Part shown: in pieces, positions 10,252 to 18,617 of the stretch
How the letters are laid out: every line of letters starts with the position of its first letter
How positions within the stretch are numbered: the stretch's first letter is position 1
Assembly (NCBI RefSeq): GCF_039533965.1
Contig: NZ_BAAAUN010000001.1
Span: forward strand, 2,516,950 to 2,580,949
Source of the DNA: Microbacterium luteolum
GTDB taxonomy: Bacteria; Actinomycetota; Actinomycetes; Actinomycetales; Microbacteriaceae
Direction: 5' to 3'
Length of the DNA stretch: 64,000 nt
Position numbers and translations under genes: made by a program
Notes under the pieces: model-generated
Seen by the model: only the letters and a program-made list of their open reading frames with translations
Told to the model about the DNA's origin: nothing
Database searches by the model: none

Positions 10252-10283
10252 AAGGGGGCGGATGCTGCGGCATCCGCCCCCTT
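10252..10283 (+). terminator. Rho-independent-type terminator of argG
   Basis: A 14-bp perfect stem (AAGGGGGCGGATGC with its complement) closes on a TGCG tetraloop and is followed by CTCTCATT. It lies 26 bases after the argG stop codon. Confidence 0.85.
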
Positions 10284-10320
10284 CTCTCATTCGGGATGCT
10301 GTGAGTCCTCCGAGTTATCT

Positions 10321-10336
10321 TGCACAGTAGTGTGCA
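10321..10336. promoter_or_regulatory. Perfect palindrome TGCACA-N4-TGTGCA, probable TetR operator
   Basis: TGCACA (10321-10326) and TGTGCA (10331-10336) are separated by GTAG. The site is 20 bases upstream of the TetR start and just before a TATAAG hexamer (10338-10343), a position suited to autorepression of the three-gene operon. Confidence 0.6.
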
Positions 10337-10355
10337 CTATAAGTACCATGGGGAC

Positions 10356-10988
10356 ATGACCACCCGTGCACCCCGTCGAGATTCCGTGGAGAACCGCGCC
10401 GGCATCCTCGACGCCGCCCGTGCGACCCTCGCGAACGATCCGCACGCCTCCGTCGACGTCATCGCGCGCTCGGCCGGGCTCTCGCGCCGCACCCTGTACG
10501 GGCACTTCGACGACCGCGACGCGCTGATCCGCGAACTCATCTCGAGCGGAGCGCAGCGCTTCAACGCCATCGCCACCTCGGTCGACGACCCCGACAGCCG
10601 CATCGCCCTCGCCCGCCTGGCCGCTCGCCTTTGGCAGGAGGCCGCGCACGTGCAGGTCGCCGCCGCCCTCGCCCTCGACGAGTCGCACGTCGAGCACACG
10701 GCCGCGGCCCTCGCACCACTGCGCCGCACCGTCGCCGCGCTCGCCCGTCGCGGGCAGGAGGACGGAAGCTTCCGCACCGACCTCGCCGCACCCACCCTCG
10801 CCCGGTTGATCGAGGAGATGGCGCGCACGGTCGTGTCGCGGACGGATGCCGCCAGCACGGGCGCCGCGAACGTCGCGGTGCGCACCGTGCTGAGCATCGC
10901 GGGCCTGTCTTGGCGCGAAGCCGATGAGCTCCTCACCGCACACCCCGACATCATCGCCACGGAGATCGACCAGGAGGCGGACGCATGA
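10356..10988 (+). CDS. TetR-family transcriptional regulator
   Basis: 210 residues. The N-terminal HTH reads ILDAARATL...SVDVIARSAGLSRRTLYGHFDDRDALI, the TetR DNA-binding signature, followed by an all-helical ligand domain. It is the first gene of an operon with the pseudo-ABC protein and the YhgE/Pip protein, joined by ATGA overlaps. GGGG precedes the ATG at 10356; the frame to 10320 would run through the operator palindrome. It probably represses its own operon. The ligand is unknown. Confidence 0.87.
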   Translation: MTTRAPRRDSVENRAGILDAARATLANDPHASVDVIARSAGLSRRTLYGHFDDRDALIRELISSGAQRFNAIATSVDDPDSRIALARLAARLWQEAAHVQVAAALALDESHVEHTAAALAPLRRTVAALARRGQEDGSFRTDLAAPTLARLIEEMARTVVSRTDAASTGAANVAVRTVLSIAGLSWREADELLTAHPDIIATEIDQEADA

Positions 10989-11863
10989 GGATCACCCTGC
11001 ACGACGTGAGCAAGGGCCGCGGCGGACAGGCGCTGCCGCTGACGAACCTCGAGTTCCACACCGGGGCCGTGCGCTTCGCCCTCGCTGAGACCGAGCAGCG
11101 GCCGACCGTGCTCGGTCTGATCGCGAGCGGCCGGATGCGGCCGGACTCCGGCCGAGTCACCCTCGACGGCGCCGAGAACGCGAAGGAGCTGCGGCGCCGC
11201 GTGGCCCTGGTCGATGCACCCGACGCCAGTGACCCGCACGCCGACATCACGCTCGCCGGAGTCGTGGGCGAGGAGCTCATGTTCGCCGGCGTCGGCGCGA
11301 CACCCGTGCACGCGCGCCGGTGGCTGGCTCAGCTCGGGTTCGCCGAACTGGCATCCGTCCCGATCGGCACCGTCGACCCCGCCGCCCGCGTGCGGATCAT
11401 GTGCGAGCTCGCGGTGCTGCGCGACGGAGTCGAGGGCATCGTGCTCGTCGCCCCCGACCGGCACGGCGGCAGCCCCGACGGCTGGTGGCGCATCGCCGGC
11501 GAGTTCGCCGACCGCGGTTACGCGATGCTCGTGATCATCGGCGGATCGGCTGCCGTCGCCCTCGAGCGGATGCAGGAGTTCGACGCGATCAACGCCTCCG
11601 GGCCGATCGAGCCCCTCGTGCTCGAGGAATCCGGCACCACTTCGGGGGCCGACACGCCAGATGTCGGACCGGTAGACCCAGGACGTCCGACATCTGGCGT
11701 GTCGTCCGACGAACCGGATGCCGACGAACCGGATGCCGACGAACCGGCCCTTCGACGAGCTCAGGGACCCCTCTCGGACGACGCGCCCGCCTGGGTCGCT
11801 GAGCCTGTCGAAGCGTCCGACACCGATAACGAAACCCCGACCGAGAACGGAGGCGTGCGATGA
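10985..11863 (+). CDS. Degenerate ABC-type ATPase-like protein with repeat-derived C-terminal tail
   Basis: 292 residues. Residues 1 to about 210 follow the ABC ATPase order: strand and nucleotide-loop region, LGLIASGRMRPDSGRVTLDG, and a late LVAPDRHG where Walker B should be. The Walker A lysine is replaced (ETEQRPTVL instead of GxxGxGKST), there is no LSGGQ signature, and the Walker B DE is absent, so it should not hydrolyse ATP. The C-terminal 80 residues are low complexity (DEPDADEPDADEP) and are encoded partly by two different palindromic repeats. It overlaps the TetR gene and the YhgE/Pip gene by 4 bases each and probably partners the latter. Confidence 0.7.
   Translation: MRITLHDVSKGRGGQALPLTNLEFHTGAVRFALAETEQRPTVLGLIASGRMRPDSGRVTLDGAENAKELRRRVALVDAPDASDPHADITLAGVVGEELMFAGVGATPVHARRWLAQLGFAELASVPIGTVDPAARVRIMCELAVLRDGVEGIVLVAPDRHGGSPDGWWRIAGEFADRGYAMLVIIGGSAAVALERMQEFDAINASGPIEPLVLEESGTTSGADTPDVGPVDPGRPTSGVSSDEPDADEPDADEPALRRAQGPLSDDAPAWVAEPVEASDTDNETPTENGGVR
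11651..11703. repeat. 19-bp perfect inverted repeat inside a coding region
   Basis: GACACGCCAGATGTCGGAC (11651-11669) is matched exactly by its complement at 11685-11703, with a 15-base spacer. The element lies within the C-terminal tail of the pseudo-ABC gene and keeps the frame. No second copy was noticed in the window. Confidence 0.85.
11750..11813. repeat. In-frame palindromic repeat (CTTCGACGAGCTCAGG family)
   Basis: Arms at 11750-11770 and 11793-11813 pair with two mismatches. This is the same family as the intergenic copy at 26709-26769, but here it is translated as part of the pseudo-ABC tail (residues such as RRAQGPLSD and VAEPVEAS). Confidence 0.8.
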
Positions 11864-13686
11864 AGGTTCCTTCCATGATCGCCGCCGAGCTGCGACGCCT
11901 CACCGCCAGCAAGATGGGCATCATCGCCCTCATCGCGCTGATCTGCGTGCCGATCCTCTACGGCGGCCTCTACCTGTGGGCCAATCAGGACCCCTACGCG
12001 AAGTTCCCCGAGGTCCCGGTGGCGCTGGTCGTCGACGACGAGGGCGCCCCGGCGACCGACCAAGAGGCCGGCGCCGACACCGTGAACTACGGCGCGGACG
12101 TCGCGGACAACCTCATCGAGGGCAATGCGTTCGACTGGCAGCGGATGACAGCGGAGGAGGCCGCCGACGCGCTGCGCGAAGGCACCGTCGACTTCACCGT
12201 CACGATCCCCGCCGACTTCTCCTCGGCGCTCACCTCGGCGGCGGGCGATTCCCCGCACCAGGCGCGCATCGACCTGGAGACGAACGACGCCAACAACTAC
12301 CTCGCGTCCTCGATGGGCACGCAGGCGGTCGAGAAGATCCGCAGCTCCGTGGCCGAGATGGTCGGCAGCGAGGCCGCCGAGCGCCTGCTGACAGGCCTGA
12401 GCGACGTGCGCGACAGCCTGATCACTGCCGCAGACGGAGCGTCCCAGCTGACGGATGGCGCGAACACCGCGGCATCCGGAAGCTCCACCCTCGCCGACGG
12501 CACGGCGCAGCTCGCCGATGGAACCGCGCAGCTCGCCGCTGGCGCGCAGACGCTCGCGAGCGGTGCGCAGCAGGTGAGCGCCGGGAACCGCCAGCTCGCC
12601 GATGTCGCGGATCGTGCGGGCGCCGCCGTGCAGCAGGCCGCCGACGCGCTGCCGCAGGTGCGGACCGACATCGCGAACGCCCTGGTCGACCAGGGCCTGA
12701 CCCAGGAAGAGATCGATCAGGTCCTCGCGGCCCTCGACCCCCTTGCGACGCGGCTGCAGGACGGCAACGGCAAGGTCCAATCCGCGGTCGGTCAGGTCGA
12801 CCAGCTCGCCGCCGGCGCAGCATCCCTCGCCTCCGGGGCGTCCGAGCTCGCGACCGGTGCGGGCACCGTCGCCACCGGCGCCTCCTCCGCAAACGCCGGA
12901 GCCGCCCAGCTGCGCGACGGGCTGAGCACGCTCGCGGCGGGCACCGCGGAACTGCGCGACGGGCTGTCCGACGGGGTCGGCCAGATCCCGGCGTCGACGC
13001 CCGAACTGCGCACGCTGCAGGCCGACACGATCGCCGACCCGGTGAAGGTCTCGAGTGACAAGGTCGCCTCCGCCGAGGACTACGGCGCAGGGCTCGCGCC
13101 GTTCTTCGCGGCGCTCTCCGCATGGATCGGCATCTACGCGCTGTTCCTCATCGTCAAGCCGATCTCGCGGCGCGCGGTCACGGCCCTGCATTCTCCGATC
13201 CGCATCACGCTCGCCGGATGGCTGACCCCCGCCATGCTGGGCGCGGTGCAGATGGTCGGACTGATGGGCATCCTCGCGATCACGCTCGGGTTCACGTTCG
13301 ACAATCCGATCGGCACGCTCGGGGTGATGGTGCTCGCCTCGGCGACGTTCGCGGCGATCATCCTCACGCTCAACGTCTGGCTGGGATCGGTCGGCCAGTT
13401 CCTCGGCCTGGTGCTGATGGTGCTGCAGCTCGTCACCGCCGGAGGCACCTTCCCCTGGCAGACCCTGCCGGCGCCACTTGCAGCCCTGCATCATGTGCTG
13501 CCGCTGGGATATGTCGTGGACGCGATGCGACAGCTCATGTACGGCGGGAACCTCGCCCGTGCAGGCTGGGATCTGGCCGTCCTGGCGCTCTGGCTCGTCG
13601 GCGCCCTGGCGCTCGCGATGATCGGGGTCACGCGCATGACGCATCGCCGCACGCTGCGCGATCTGCAGCCGAGCCTGATCGGCTGA
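11860..13686 (+). CDS. YhgE/Pip-domain membrane protein
   Basis: 608 residues. It has one N-terminal transmembrane helix, a large extracytoplasmic region and five C-terminal helices, as in YhgE/Pip (phage infection protein) and ABC-2-type permease relatives. The central region (about residues 190-380) contains repeated heptad-like units LADGTAQLA, LASGAQQ, LATGAGTVA and LRDGLSTLA, typical of the family's long coiled coil. The NPIGTLGVMVLAS, FLGLVLMVLQLVTAGGTFPW and LPLGYVVDAMRQLMYGG segments fit the permease domain. It overlaps the pseudo-ABC gene by ATGA. The family is linked to export or envelope functions; the cargo is unknown. Confidence 0.88.
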   Translation: MKVPSMIAAELRRLTASKMGIIALIALICVPILYGGLYLWANQDPYAKFPEVPVALVVDDEGAPATDQEAGADTVNYGADVADNLIEGNAFDWQRMTAEEAADALREGTVDFTVTIPADFSSALTSAAGDSPHQARIDLETNDANNYLASSMGTQAVEKIRSSVAEMVGSEAAERLLTGLSDVRDSLITAADGASQLTDGANTAASGSSTLADGTAQLADGTAQLAAGAQTLASGAQQVSAGNRQLADVADRAGAAVQQAADALPQVRTDIANALVDQGLTQEEIDQVLAALDPLATRLQDGNGKVQSAVGQVDQLAAGAASLASGASELATGAGTVATGASSANAGAAQLRDGLSTLAAGTAELRDGLSDGVGQIPASTPELRTLQADTIADPVKVSSDKVASAEDYGAGLAPFFAALSAWIGIYALFLIVKPISRRAVTALHSPIRITLAGWLTPAMLGAVQMVGLMGILAITLGFTFDNPIGTLGVMVLASATFAAIILTLNVWLGSVGQFLGLVLMVLQLVTAGGTFPWQTLPAPLAALHHVLPLGYVVDAMRQLMYGGNLARAGWDLAVLALWLVGALALAMIGVTRMTHRRTLRDLQPSLIG

Positions 13687-13770
13687 GCGGGTCCGCCGGA
13701 TCGCCCCTGCGCCCGGGCGCTCCGGCGGATATGATGCGAAGGCGCGACCCTGACACGCGCACTGGGGCTC

Positions 13771-13789
13771 GGTGGGACTGAGTCCCACC
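13771..13789. promoter_or_regulatory. Perfect 19-bp palindrome upstream of the acylase gene
   Basis: GGTGGGACT-G-AGTCCCACC has 9-bp arms around a single central base, too tight for an RNA hairpin loop without losing pairs. It lies 27 bases before the acylase ATG and 85 bases after the YhgE stop codon, so an operator is more likely than a terminator. Confidence 0.5.
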
Positions 13790-13815
13790 TGCTATCCCGA
13801 GAAGAGCGCTCAACG

Positions 13816-16509
13816 ATGACGACTGATTCGCCGGCGACTGCCGTCCCCTCCCGCCGTTCGCTGGGCGTCCGGATCGGGCGCATCGCGTTCCTCGTCGTCG
13901 CCGTGATCGTCGTGATCGCCGTCGCGGCGGCCTTCTTCGTCACGTGGACGATCCAGCGGTCGTTTCCGCAGACCGGGGGCGCGATCGAGGTGACTGGGCT
14001 CGCGTCCGAGGTCACGGTGGAGCGCGATGCCAGCGGCGTCCCGACGATCACCGCCGACTCGACGGACGACCTCTTCTATGCGCAGGGATTCGTGCACGCG
14101 CAGGACCGGTTCTTCGAGATGGACTTCCGCCGCCACGTGACAGCGGGTCGCGTCGCCGAGATGTTCGGCGCCTCGCAGGCCGGAACCGACGCCTTCCTCC
14201 GCACGCTCGGCTGGCGCAAGGTCGCCGAGGCGGAGGTCGCTGCGATGGACGACGTGACCCTGGGCTACTACGAGGCCTATGCCGCCGGGGTCAACGCCTA
14301 CCTCGCCTCGCGCTCCGGCGCCGAGCTGTCGCTGGAATATGCCGTGCTCGGCATGCAGAACCCGGACTACGCGCCCGAGCCCTGGGAGCCCGCCGACTCG
14401 GTCGCCTGGCTCAAGGCCATGGCCTGGGATCTGCGCGGCAACGTCGAGGACGAGACCGAGCGCGCGCTGCTGGCCGCGGAGCTCGATGCCGGCGCCACGG
14501 AGGATGCTGACGCCACGGATGCCGCAGACGACACGAGCGCGATGCTCGAGCGGCTCTATCCCGACTATCCCTTCGACGAGAACCCGGTGATCGTCCCGAA
14601 GATCTCGACGGTTCCCGCACTCGAGACCGACGCCGAGCCCGCTGCGTTCTCCTCGCGCGACACGGACGCCGACGTGCAGCAGGCCGTCACGACGGTGGAG
14701 TGGGAGGAGACCGCGAACGTCGTCGCGGCGGCGAGCCTGCTCGTGGGCGACGCCGGCGAGGGCATCGGCTCGAACTCCTGGGTCGTTTCCGGCGACCTCA
14801 CCGATACCGGGATGCCGCTGCTCGCCAACGACCCGCACCTCGGAGCATCCCTTCCCTCGGTCTGGTACCAGGTGCAGCTGAAGTGCTCGACCGTGAACAA
14901 GGCGTGCCCGTTCGACGTCGGCGGCTTCTCCTTCTCCGGCCTGCCCGGGATCGTGATCGGCCACAACCAGAAGGTCGCGTGGGGCTTCACGAACCTGACC
15001 ACCGACGTCACCGACCTGTACATCGAGCGCGTGCAGGGCGACGAGTACTGGCGCGACGGCGTCCTCGTCCCCCTCGAGGAGAGCACCGAGACGATCAAGG
15101 TCGCCGGTGGCGACGACATCGAGCTGACGATCCGCTCCACGGTCCACGGCCCGATCATCTCCGGGCTCACTGACGACTTCACGGCGATCGCCGACGATCC
15201 TCTGCCCGCGGTCGAGGCCGGCATCCCCGGAGGCCCCGACCTGTTCTCCGGCGGAACCCTGCCCGAACCGAAGGAAGAACCCGAGTACGCGGTCAGCCTG
15301 CGCTGGACAGCGCTCGACCCCGGCACCGCCGCGACCGCGATCTTCGCGCTCTCGACCGCGCAGGACTTCGACGACTTCCGCTACGCCGCCTCGCTCTTCG
15401 ACGTCCCCGCGCAGAACCTCATCTACGCCGACACCGACGGCAACATCGGCTACCAGACACCAGGACGCCTGCCGATCCGCGGCGCCGGCGACGGATGGAT
15501 GCCGCAGCCCGGGTGGGACAGCAGCTACGACTGGACCGGGTTCATCCCCTTCGAGGAGTTGCCGGTGTCGTACAACCCCACCTCGGGCTACATCGTCACC
15601 GCGAACAACGCGATCGTCACCGACGACTACGAGTACTTCCTCTCCCGCGACTGGGACTACGGGTACCGCGCCGCCCGCATCGCTCACCTGATCGAGCGCC
15701 GCGCTGCGGCCGGTCCTCTCACGGCGCAGGACATGCGCGAGATCCAGATGGACAGCGAGATGTGGATCGGCAAGCAGCTCGCCGCCGCTCTCTCCGACGT
15801 CGAGGTCTCCGGGACGGGCCCGCGCGAGGCGGTCGCACTGCTCCACGCCTGGGATGCGCAGAACACGGCATCCTCCGCGGCCGCGGCGTACGCGAACGTC
15901 CTGTGGTCGAACCTCGTGCAGAACATCTTCGGCCGACGCGAGCAGCCGCTTCCGATCGACGGCCAGGCCCGGTTGTTCACGGTCGTCGCGAGCATGCTGG
16001 AGGACCCGTCCGATCCGCTCTGGACCAACGCCGAGCTCGATGTGGACGGGATGGACGAGATGCTCGCGCTGTCGGCGGAAGACGCCTACGACGAGCTCTC
16101 CGGGCTCCAGGGCACCGCTGTCACCCTCTGGAACTGGGGCGACCTGCACGCGATCACCCTCCGGAGCGACACCCTCGGCGCCTCGGGGATCGCGCCCATC
16201 GAGGCCCTCTTCAACCGCGGGCCCTTCCGGGTCGGCGGTGGAGCATCGGTCGTGAACGCGACCGGGTGGGAGCTCGGCACCTCCTACGAGACCACCACCG
16301 TGCCGTCGATGCGCATGGTGGTCGACCTGTCCGACTTCGACGCCTCGACGTGGATCCACCTCACCGGCGCCTCCGGCCACGCGTTCGACGAGCACTACAC
16401 CGATCAGACCGCAGACTGGGCCACCGGCATCCAGCGGCCATGGGCGTTCTCCGCGAAGGCCGTGGAGGCGGCGGCCGTGCATACCCTGGTCCTGACGCCC
16501 GCCGGCTGA
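13816..16509 (+). CDS. Penicillin acylase family (Ntn) amidohydrolase
   Basis: 897 residues. An N-terminal signal anchor (residues about 17-45) precedes the alpha-chain region with YAQGFVHAQDRFFEMDFRR. The autocleavage site is Gly318-Ser319 in GIGSNSWVV; Ser319 would become the N-terminal nucleophile of the beta chain. Family members cleave amide bonds such as those of beta-lactam side chains or acyl-homoserine lactones. The segment before the site (residues about 220-310) is longer and more acidic than usual. LLANDPHLG and GLPGIVIGHNQKVAWGFTN are conserved beta-chain motifs. It should act outside the membrane. The substrate cannot be assigned. Confidence 0.92.
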   Translation: MTTDSPATAVPSRRSLGVRIGRIAFLVVAVIVVIAVAAAFFVTWTIQRSFPQTGGAIEVTGLASEVTVERDASGVPTITADSTDDLFYAQGFVHAQDRFFEMDFRRHVTAGRVAEMFGASQAGTDAFLRTLGWRKVAEAEVAAMDDVTLGYYEAYAAGVNAYLASRSGAELSLEYAVLGMQNPDYAPEPWEPADSVAWLKAMAWDLRGNVEDETERALLAAELDAGATEDADATDAADDTSAMLERLYPDYPFDENPVIVPKISTVPALETDAEPAAFSSRDTDADVQQAVTTVEWEETANVVAAASLLVGDAGEGIGSNSWVVSGDLTDTGMPLLANDPHLGASLPSVWYQVQLKCSTVNKACPFDVGGFSFSGLPGIVIGHNQKVAWGFTNLTTDVTDLYIERVQGDEYWRDGVLVPLEESTETIKVAGGDDIELTIRSTVHGPIISGLTDDFTAIADDPLPAVEAGIPGGPDLFSGGTLPEPKEEPEYAVSLRWTALDPGTAATAIFALSTAQDFDDFRYAASLFDVPAQNLIYADTDGNIGYQTPGRLPIRGAGDGWMPQPGWDSSYDWTGFIPFEELPVSYNPTSGYIVTANNAIVTDDYEYFLSRDWDYGYRAARIAHLIERRAAAGPLTAQDMREIQMDSEMWIGKQLAAALSDVEVSGTGPREAVALLHAWDAQNTASSAAAAYANVLWSNLVQNIFGRREQPLPIDGQARLFTVVASMLEDPSDPLWTNAELDVDGMDEMLALSAEDAYDELSGLQGTAVTLWNWGDLHAITLRSDTLGASGIAPIEALFNRGPFRVGGGASVVNATGWELGTSYETTTVPSMRMVVDLSDFDASTWIHLTGASGHAFDEHYTDQTADWATGIQRPWAFSAKAVEAAAVHTLVLTPAG

Positions 16510-16532
16510 GGGACGCGTCCAGCCACGTCGAC

Positions 16533-16538
16533 TACCTT
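16533..16538 (+). promoter_or_regulatory. -10 element of leaderless alpha/beta hydrolase transcript
   Basis: TACCTT is followed by exactly 6 bases and then the GTG start at 16545. There is no purine-rich ribosome site. Confidence 0.6.
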
Positions 16539-16544
16539 TGACGG

Positions 16545-17306
16545 GTGCCGACCAGCTACCTCGCCCCGAAGGGAACACCCGTCACCCTGCTCGAATACGA
16601 GTACGGCGGGGCGACCCTCATCGCCGAGACCTTCGGCGAGGGTGAGCACACGTTCCTGCTGCTGCACGGCATCGGGATGGGCCGCAGCGTCTATCTCGAC
16701 GTGGTGCGCCGTCTCGAGGGGCGTGTCATCGCGCTCGACCTGCCCGGCTTCGGCGAGGCGCCCGAGCCCACCCGGAACCTCACGATGGAACGGCATGCCG
16801 ACCTGGTCGCGGCCTACCTCCGTCACACCGGCGAGGATCCGGTGATCGTCATCGGCCACTCGATGGGGAGTCAGATCGCGGCCGAGCTCGCCGCACGGCA
16901 TCCGTCGCTCGTCGCGAAGGTGATCCTCGCAGGACCGACCGTCGACAAGGCGGCGCGCAACGTCGCCTCCCAGGCGCGGTACCTGCTGATCGACCTGCTG
17001 GGCGAGCGTCCGCTCGTGATCTGGCGCGGCGCACGCGAGTACCTCCGCGGCGGGCCGCACCTGATCCGCAAGATCCGCGCCACGATCGTGCACGAGCCCG
17101 AGGACGCCTTCGCCCGCATCGACTGCCCCGTGCTGGTGCTGCGGGGCGAGGACGATCCGCTCGCGCCGATGAGCTGGTGCCAGGCGATCATCGACTCGAT
17201 CCCCGGCGCCGATCTCGCGGTCATCCCCGACCACGGTCACGGCACCCTGATCACCGACTCGGAGCCGGCCGCCCGGCTGATCCAGCGCTTCGCCGATAAG
17301 CGGTGA
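16545..17306 (+). CDS. Alpha/beta hydrolase
   Basis: 253 residues. LLLHGIGMG supplies the oxyanion strand, VIGHSMGSQIAAELA the nucleophile elbow (GHSMG), LRGEDDPLAP the acid-bearing strand and PDHGHGTL the catalytic histidine, so the Ser-Asp-His triad is complete. It is a cytoplasmic hydrolase of the general fold (esterase, lipase or C-C hydrolase). The GTG start is chosen because of the leaderless promoter immediately upstream. It follows the acylase by 35 bases but has its own promoter. Confidence 0.85.
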   Translation: MPTSYLAPKGTPVTLLEYEYGGATLIAETFGEGEHTFLLLHGIGMGRSVYLDVVRRLEGRVIALDLPGFGEAPEPTRNLTMERHADLVAAYLRHTGEDPVIVIGHSMGSQIAAELAARHPSLVAKVILAGPTVDKAARNVASQARYLLIDLLGERPLVIWRGAREYLRGGPHLIRKIRATIVHEPEDAFARIDCPVLVLRGEDDPLAPMSWCQAIIDSIPGADLAVIPDHGHGTLITDSEPAARLIQRFADKR

Positions 17307-17307
17307 A

Positions 17308-17484
17308 TCAGGGGTAGCCCCGGAACCTGACGCTGTCGGATGCCGAGTCGTCGAGCGCTTTCGACAGCGCCGGGTCCACCGCGAACCCGTCCGGGTCGGC
17401 ACGGCGCGACGACCGCGGCTTTCGCATCAGCATCGCGAACCATGCCGCAGCGAGCACGCCGAGGACGATCAGCAGGGTCTCCAT
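17308..17484 (-). CDS. Small single-pass membrane protein, 58 residues
   Basis: A short gene that ORF length cut-offs would miss. It begins METLLIVLGVLAAAWFAMLM, one hydrophobic helix, followed by a basic stop-transfer stretch (RKPRSSRR) and an acidic, serine-rich cytoplasmic tail ending SVRFRGYP. Third codon positions are strongly G/C as in neighbours. A leaderless promoter (TAGCGT, 6 bases, ATG) precedes it. It is convergent with the alpha/beta hydrolase, one base apart. No family is recognised. Confidence 0.65.
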   Translation of the reverse strand: METLLIVLGVLAAAWFAMLMRKPRSSRRADPDGFAVDPALSKALDDSASDSVRFRGYP

Positions 17485-17490
17485 GGCAGC

Positions 17491-17496
17491 ACGCTA
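17491..17496 (-). promoter_or_regulatory. -10 element of leaderless 58-residue gene
   Basis: On the minus strand TAGCGT is followed by GCTGCC and then the ATG at 17484. This spacing supports the reality of the small gene. Confidence 0.5.
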
Positions 17497-17550
17497 GCGC
17501 GGCGGGGCCATGACGTCCAGGATTCGCCGGATGGTGCGCCCCGCTCACGT

Positions 17551-17631
17551 GCATAATTCAGCCAGAACTGGCTTAAACGCCCGCCATCCGGCCGTTTCGA
17601 GTCACCGCCCGGAGTTCTTGCTGAATTGTGC
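17551..17631. repeat. 81-bp hairpin element, left copy
   Basis: A 19-base arm at 17551-17569 (GCATAATTCAGCCAGAACT) is inverted at 17613-17631 (AGTTCTTGCTGAATTGTGC) with two differences. The 43-base interior has its own small stem (AAACG...CGTTT). The inner arm and part of the loop form the last codons and the stop of the nuclease gene. A second element of the same total length lies at 18618-18698. Confidence 0.8.
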
Positions 17632-18507
17632 GCGCCGACTGCCGATGAACGACGGGCCGAGCGTCTCGATGACCTCCCGCAGCGCCGCTTGCACGGCCTG
17701 CCACGCGCCGAGGGCGTCGGTGGCCAGAGGGCGGATGGTCACATATCCGCGACGGGCGGCCGCGAGGTCGCGTCGCCGGTCCTCCTGCTGCTTCTGCCAC
17801 CCCTCGTGGAATTCCTTGCTGTCGCATTCGATGATCAACCACCCCTCCACGACGAAGTCCACCCGGCCGACACCGGGGATGAACACCTGGGTCTCGAAAC
17901 GGACCCCGATCGTCCGCAGCATCAGGCGCACGAACGTCTCCGGGCCCGACTCGGCGGAGCCGTCGACGAGCGTACGCGTCGGTCGCAGCCGGGACGGCAG
18001 CCCCGCGAAGACCTCGTCCAGCTGAGAGCTCGTCAGCAGGCCGTGGTGCACGAGGCTGTCCAGGGTTGCTACCGCAGCGCGCGGCTCCTGACACCGCACC
18101 GCATGCCGAGCTGCGTCGATCAAGGGCGCGACGTGCAGGAGCTCGGGCAGGGCCGACGAACGGTTCCAGTGATACGTGACCTGCGGAACCTTCGGCGGAC
18201 GCAGCCGAGAGCTGCCGCGCGTGACGAACACGTGCAGGCCCCGGCGCCGGTGGACGAAGACGCCCATCACCGCGAACAGTGACAGACACGTCAACCGCCC
18301 TCCGATCCGGACGGCTTCCACGACGTCCGGATCAACTGCGGCCAGGAGGTAGCGATCGCGTCGGACGTGCTGAAGATGCCCATGCTGGACGGCGAGTGTG
18401 ATCCCGCGGCGCGACAGTCCCTGGTCGAGCAGATCTGCGCGAGTGAAGGCGAGACGCGAATAGGCGGCGGCTGCACGCTGCGGGACGGTCTGGTTCGCTT
18501 CGGTCAT
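17602..18507 (-). CDS. AbiEi-type HTH plus DUF559/Vsr-like endonuclease domain protein
   Basis: 301 residues. The N-terminal 90 residues (AFTRADLLDQGLSRRGI...RDRYLL) look like the winged-helix domain of AbiEi-type antitoxins. Residues 185-285 form a PD-(D/E)xK nuclease of the DUF559/Vsr group: E190 in SGPE, D217 in GRVDFVV, and E227/D229/K231 in IIECDSKEFH, followed by a conserved RRRDLA region. Such proteins are common in actinobacteria, but no function is proven. The final residues AQFSKNSGR are encoded by the arm of the 81-bp hairpin element. Six bases before the ATG a CACACT could be a -10. No toxin partner is adjacent. Confidence 0.8.
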   Translation of the reverse strand: MTEANQTVPQRAAAAYSRLAFTRADLLDQGLSRRGITLAVQHGHLQHVRRDRYLLAAVDPDVVEAVRIGGRLTCLSLFAVMGVFVHRRRGLHVFVTRGSSRLRPPKVPQVTYHWNRSSALPELLHVAPLIDAARHAVRCQEPRAAVATLDSLVHHGLLTSSQLDEVFAGLPSRLRPTRTLVDGSAESGPETFVRLMLRTIGVRFETQVFIPGVGRVDFVVEGWLIIECDSKEFHEGWQKQQEDRRRDLAAARRGYVTIRPLATDALGAWQAVQAALREVIETLGPSFIGSRRAQFSKNSGR

Positions 18508-18617
18508 CAGAGAAGTGTGCGAACAACCGCGTCAGCATGGGCCACGGATCGGGAGATTGTGGATGGGTTCCGGTCGTGCTTGGTCGGTGCAGAATCAGTG
18601 TCGCGGCCAGTCGACGG

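Noticed and set aside
13810-16578. A 922-residue minus-strand frame opposite the acylase gene
   Set aside because: Shadow of the penicillin-acylase-family gene, caused by high G/C at third positions; no motifs.
17602-18507. AbiE-type toxin-antitoxin system
   Set aside because: Only an AbiEi-like HTH is present; no AbiEii nucleotidyltransferase gene is adjacent, and the rest of the protein is a nuclease-type domain.
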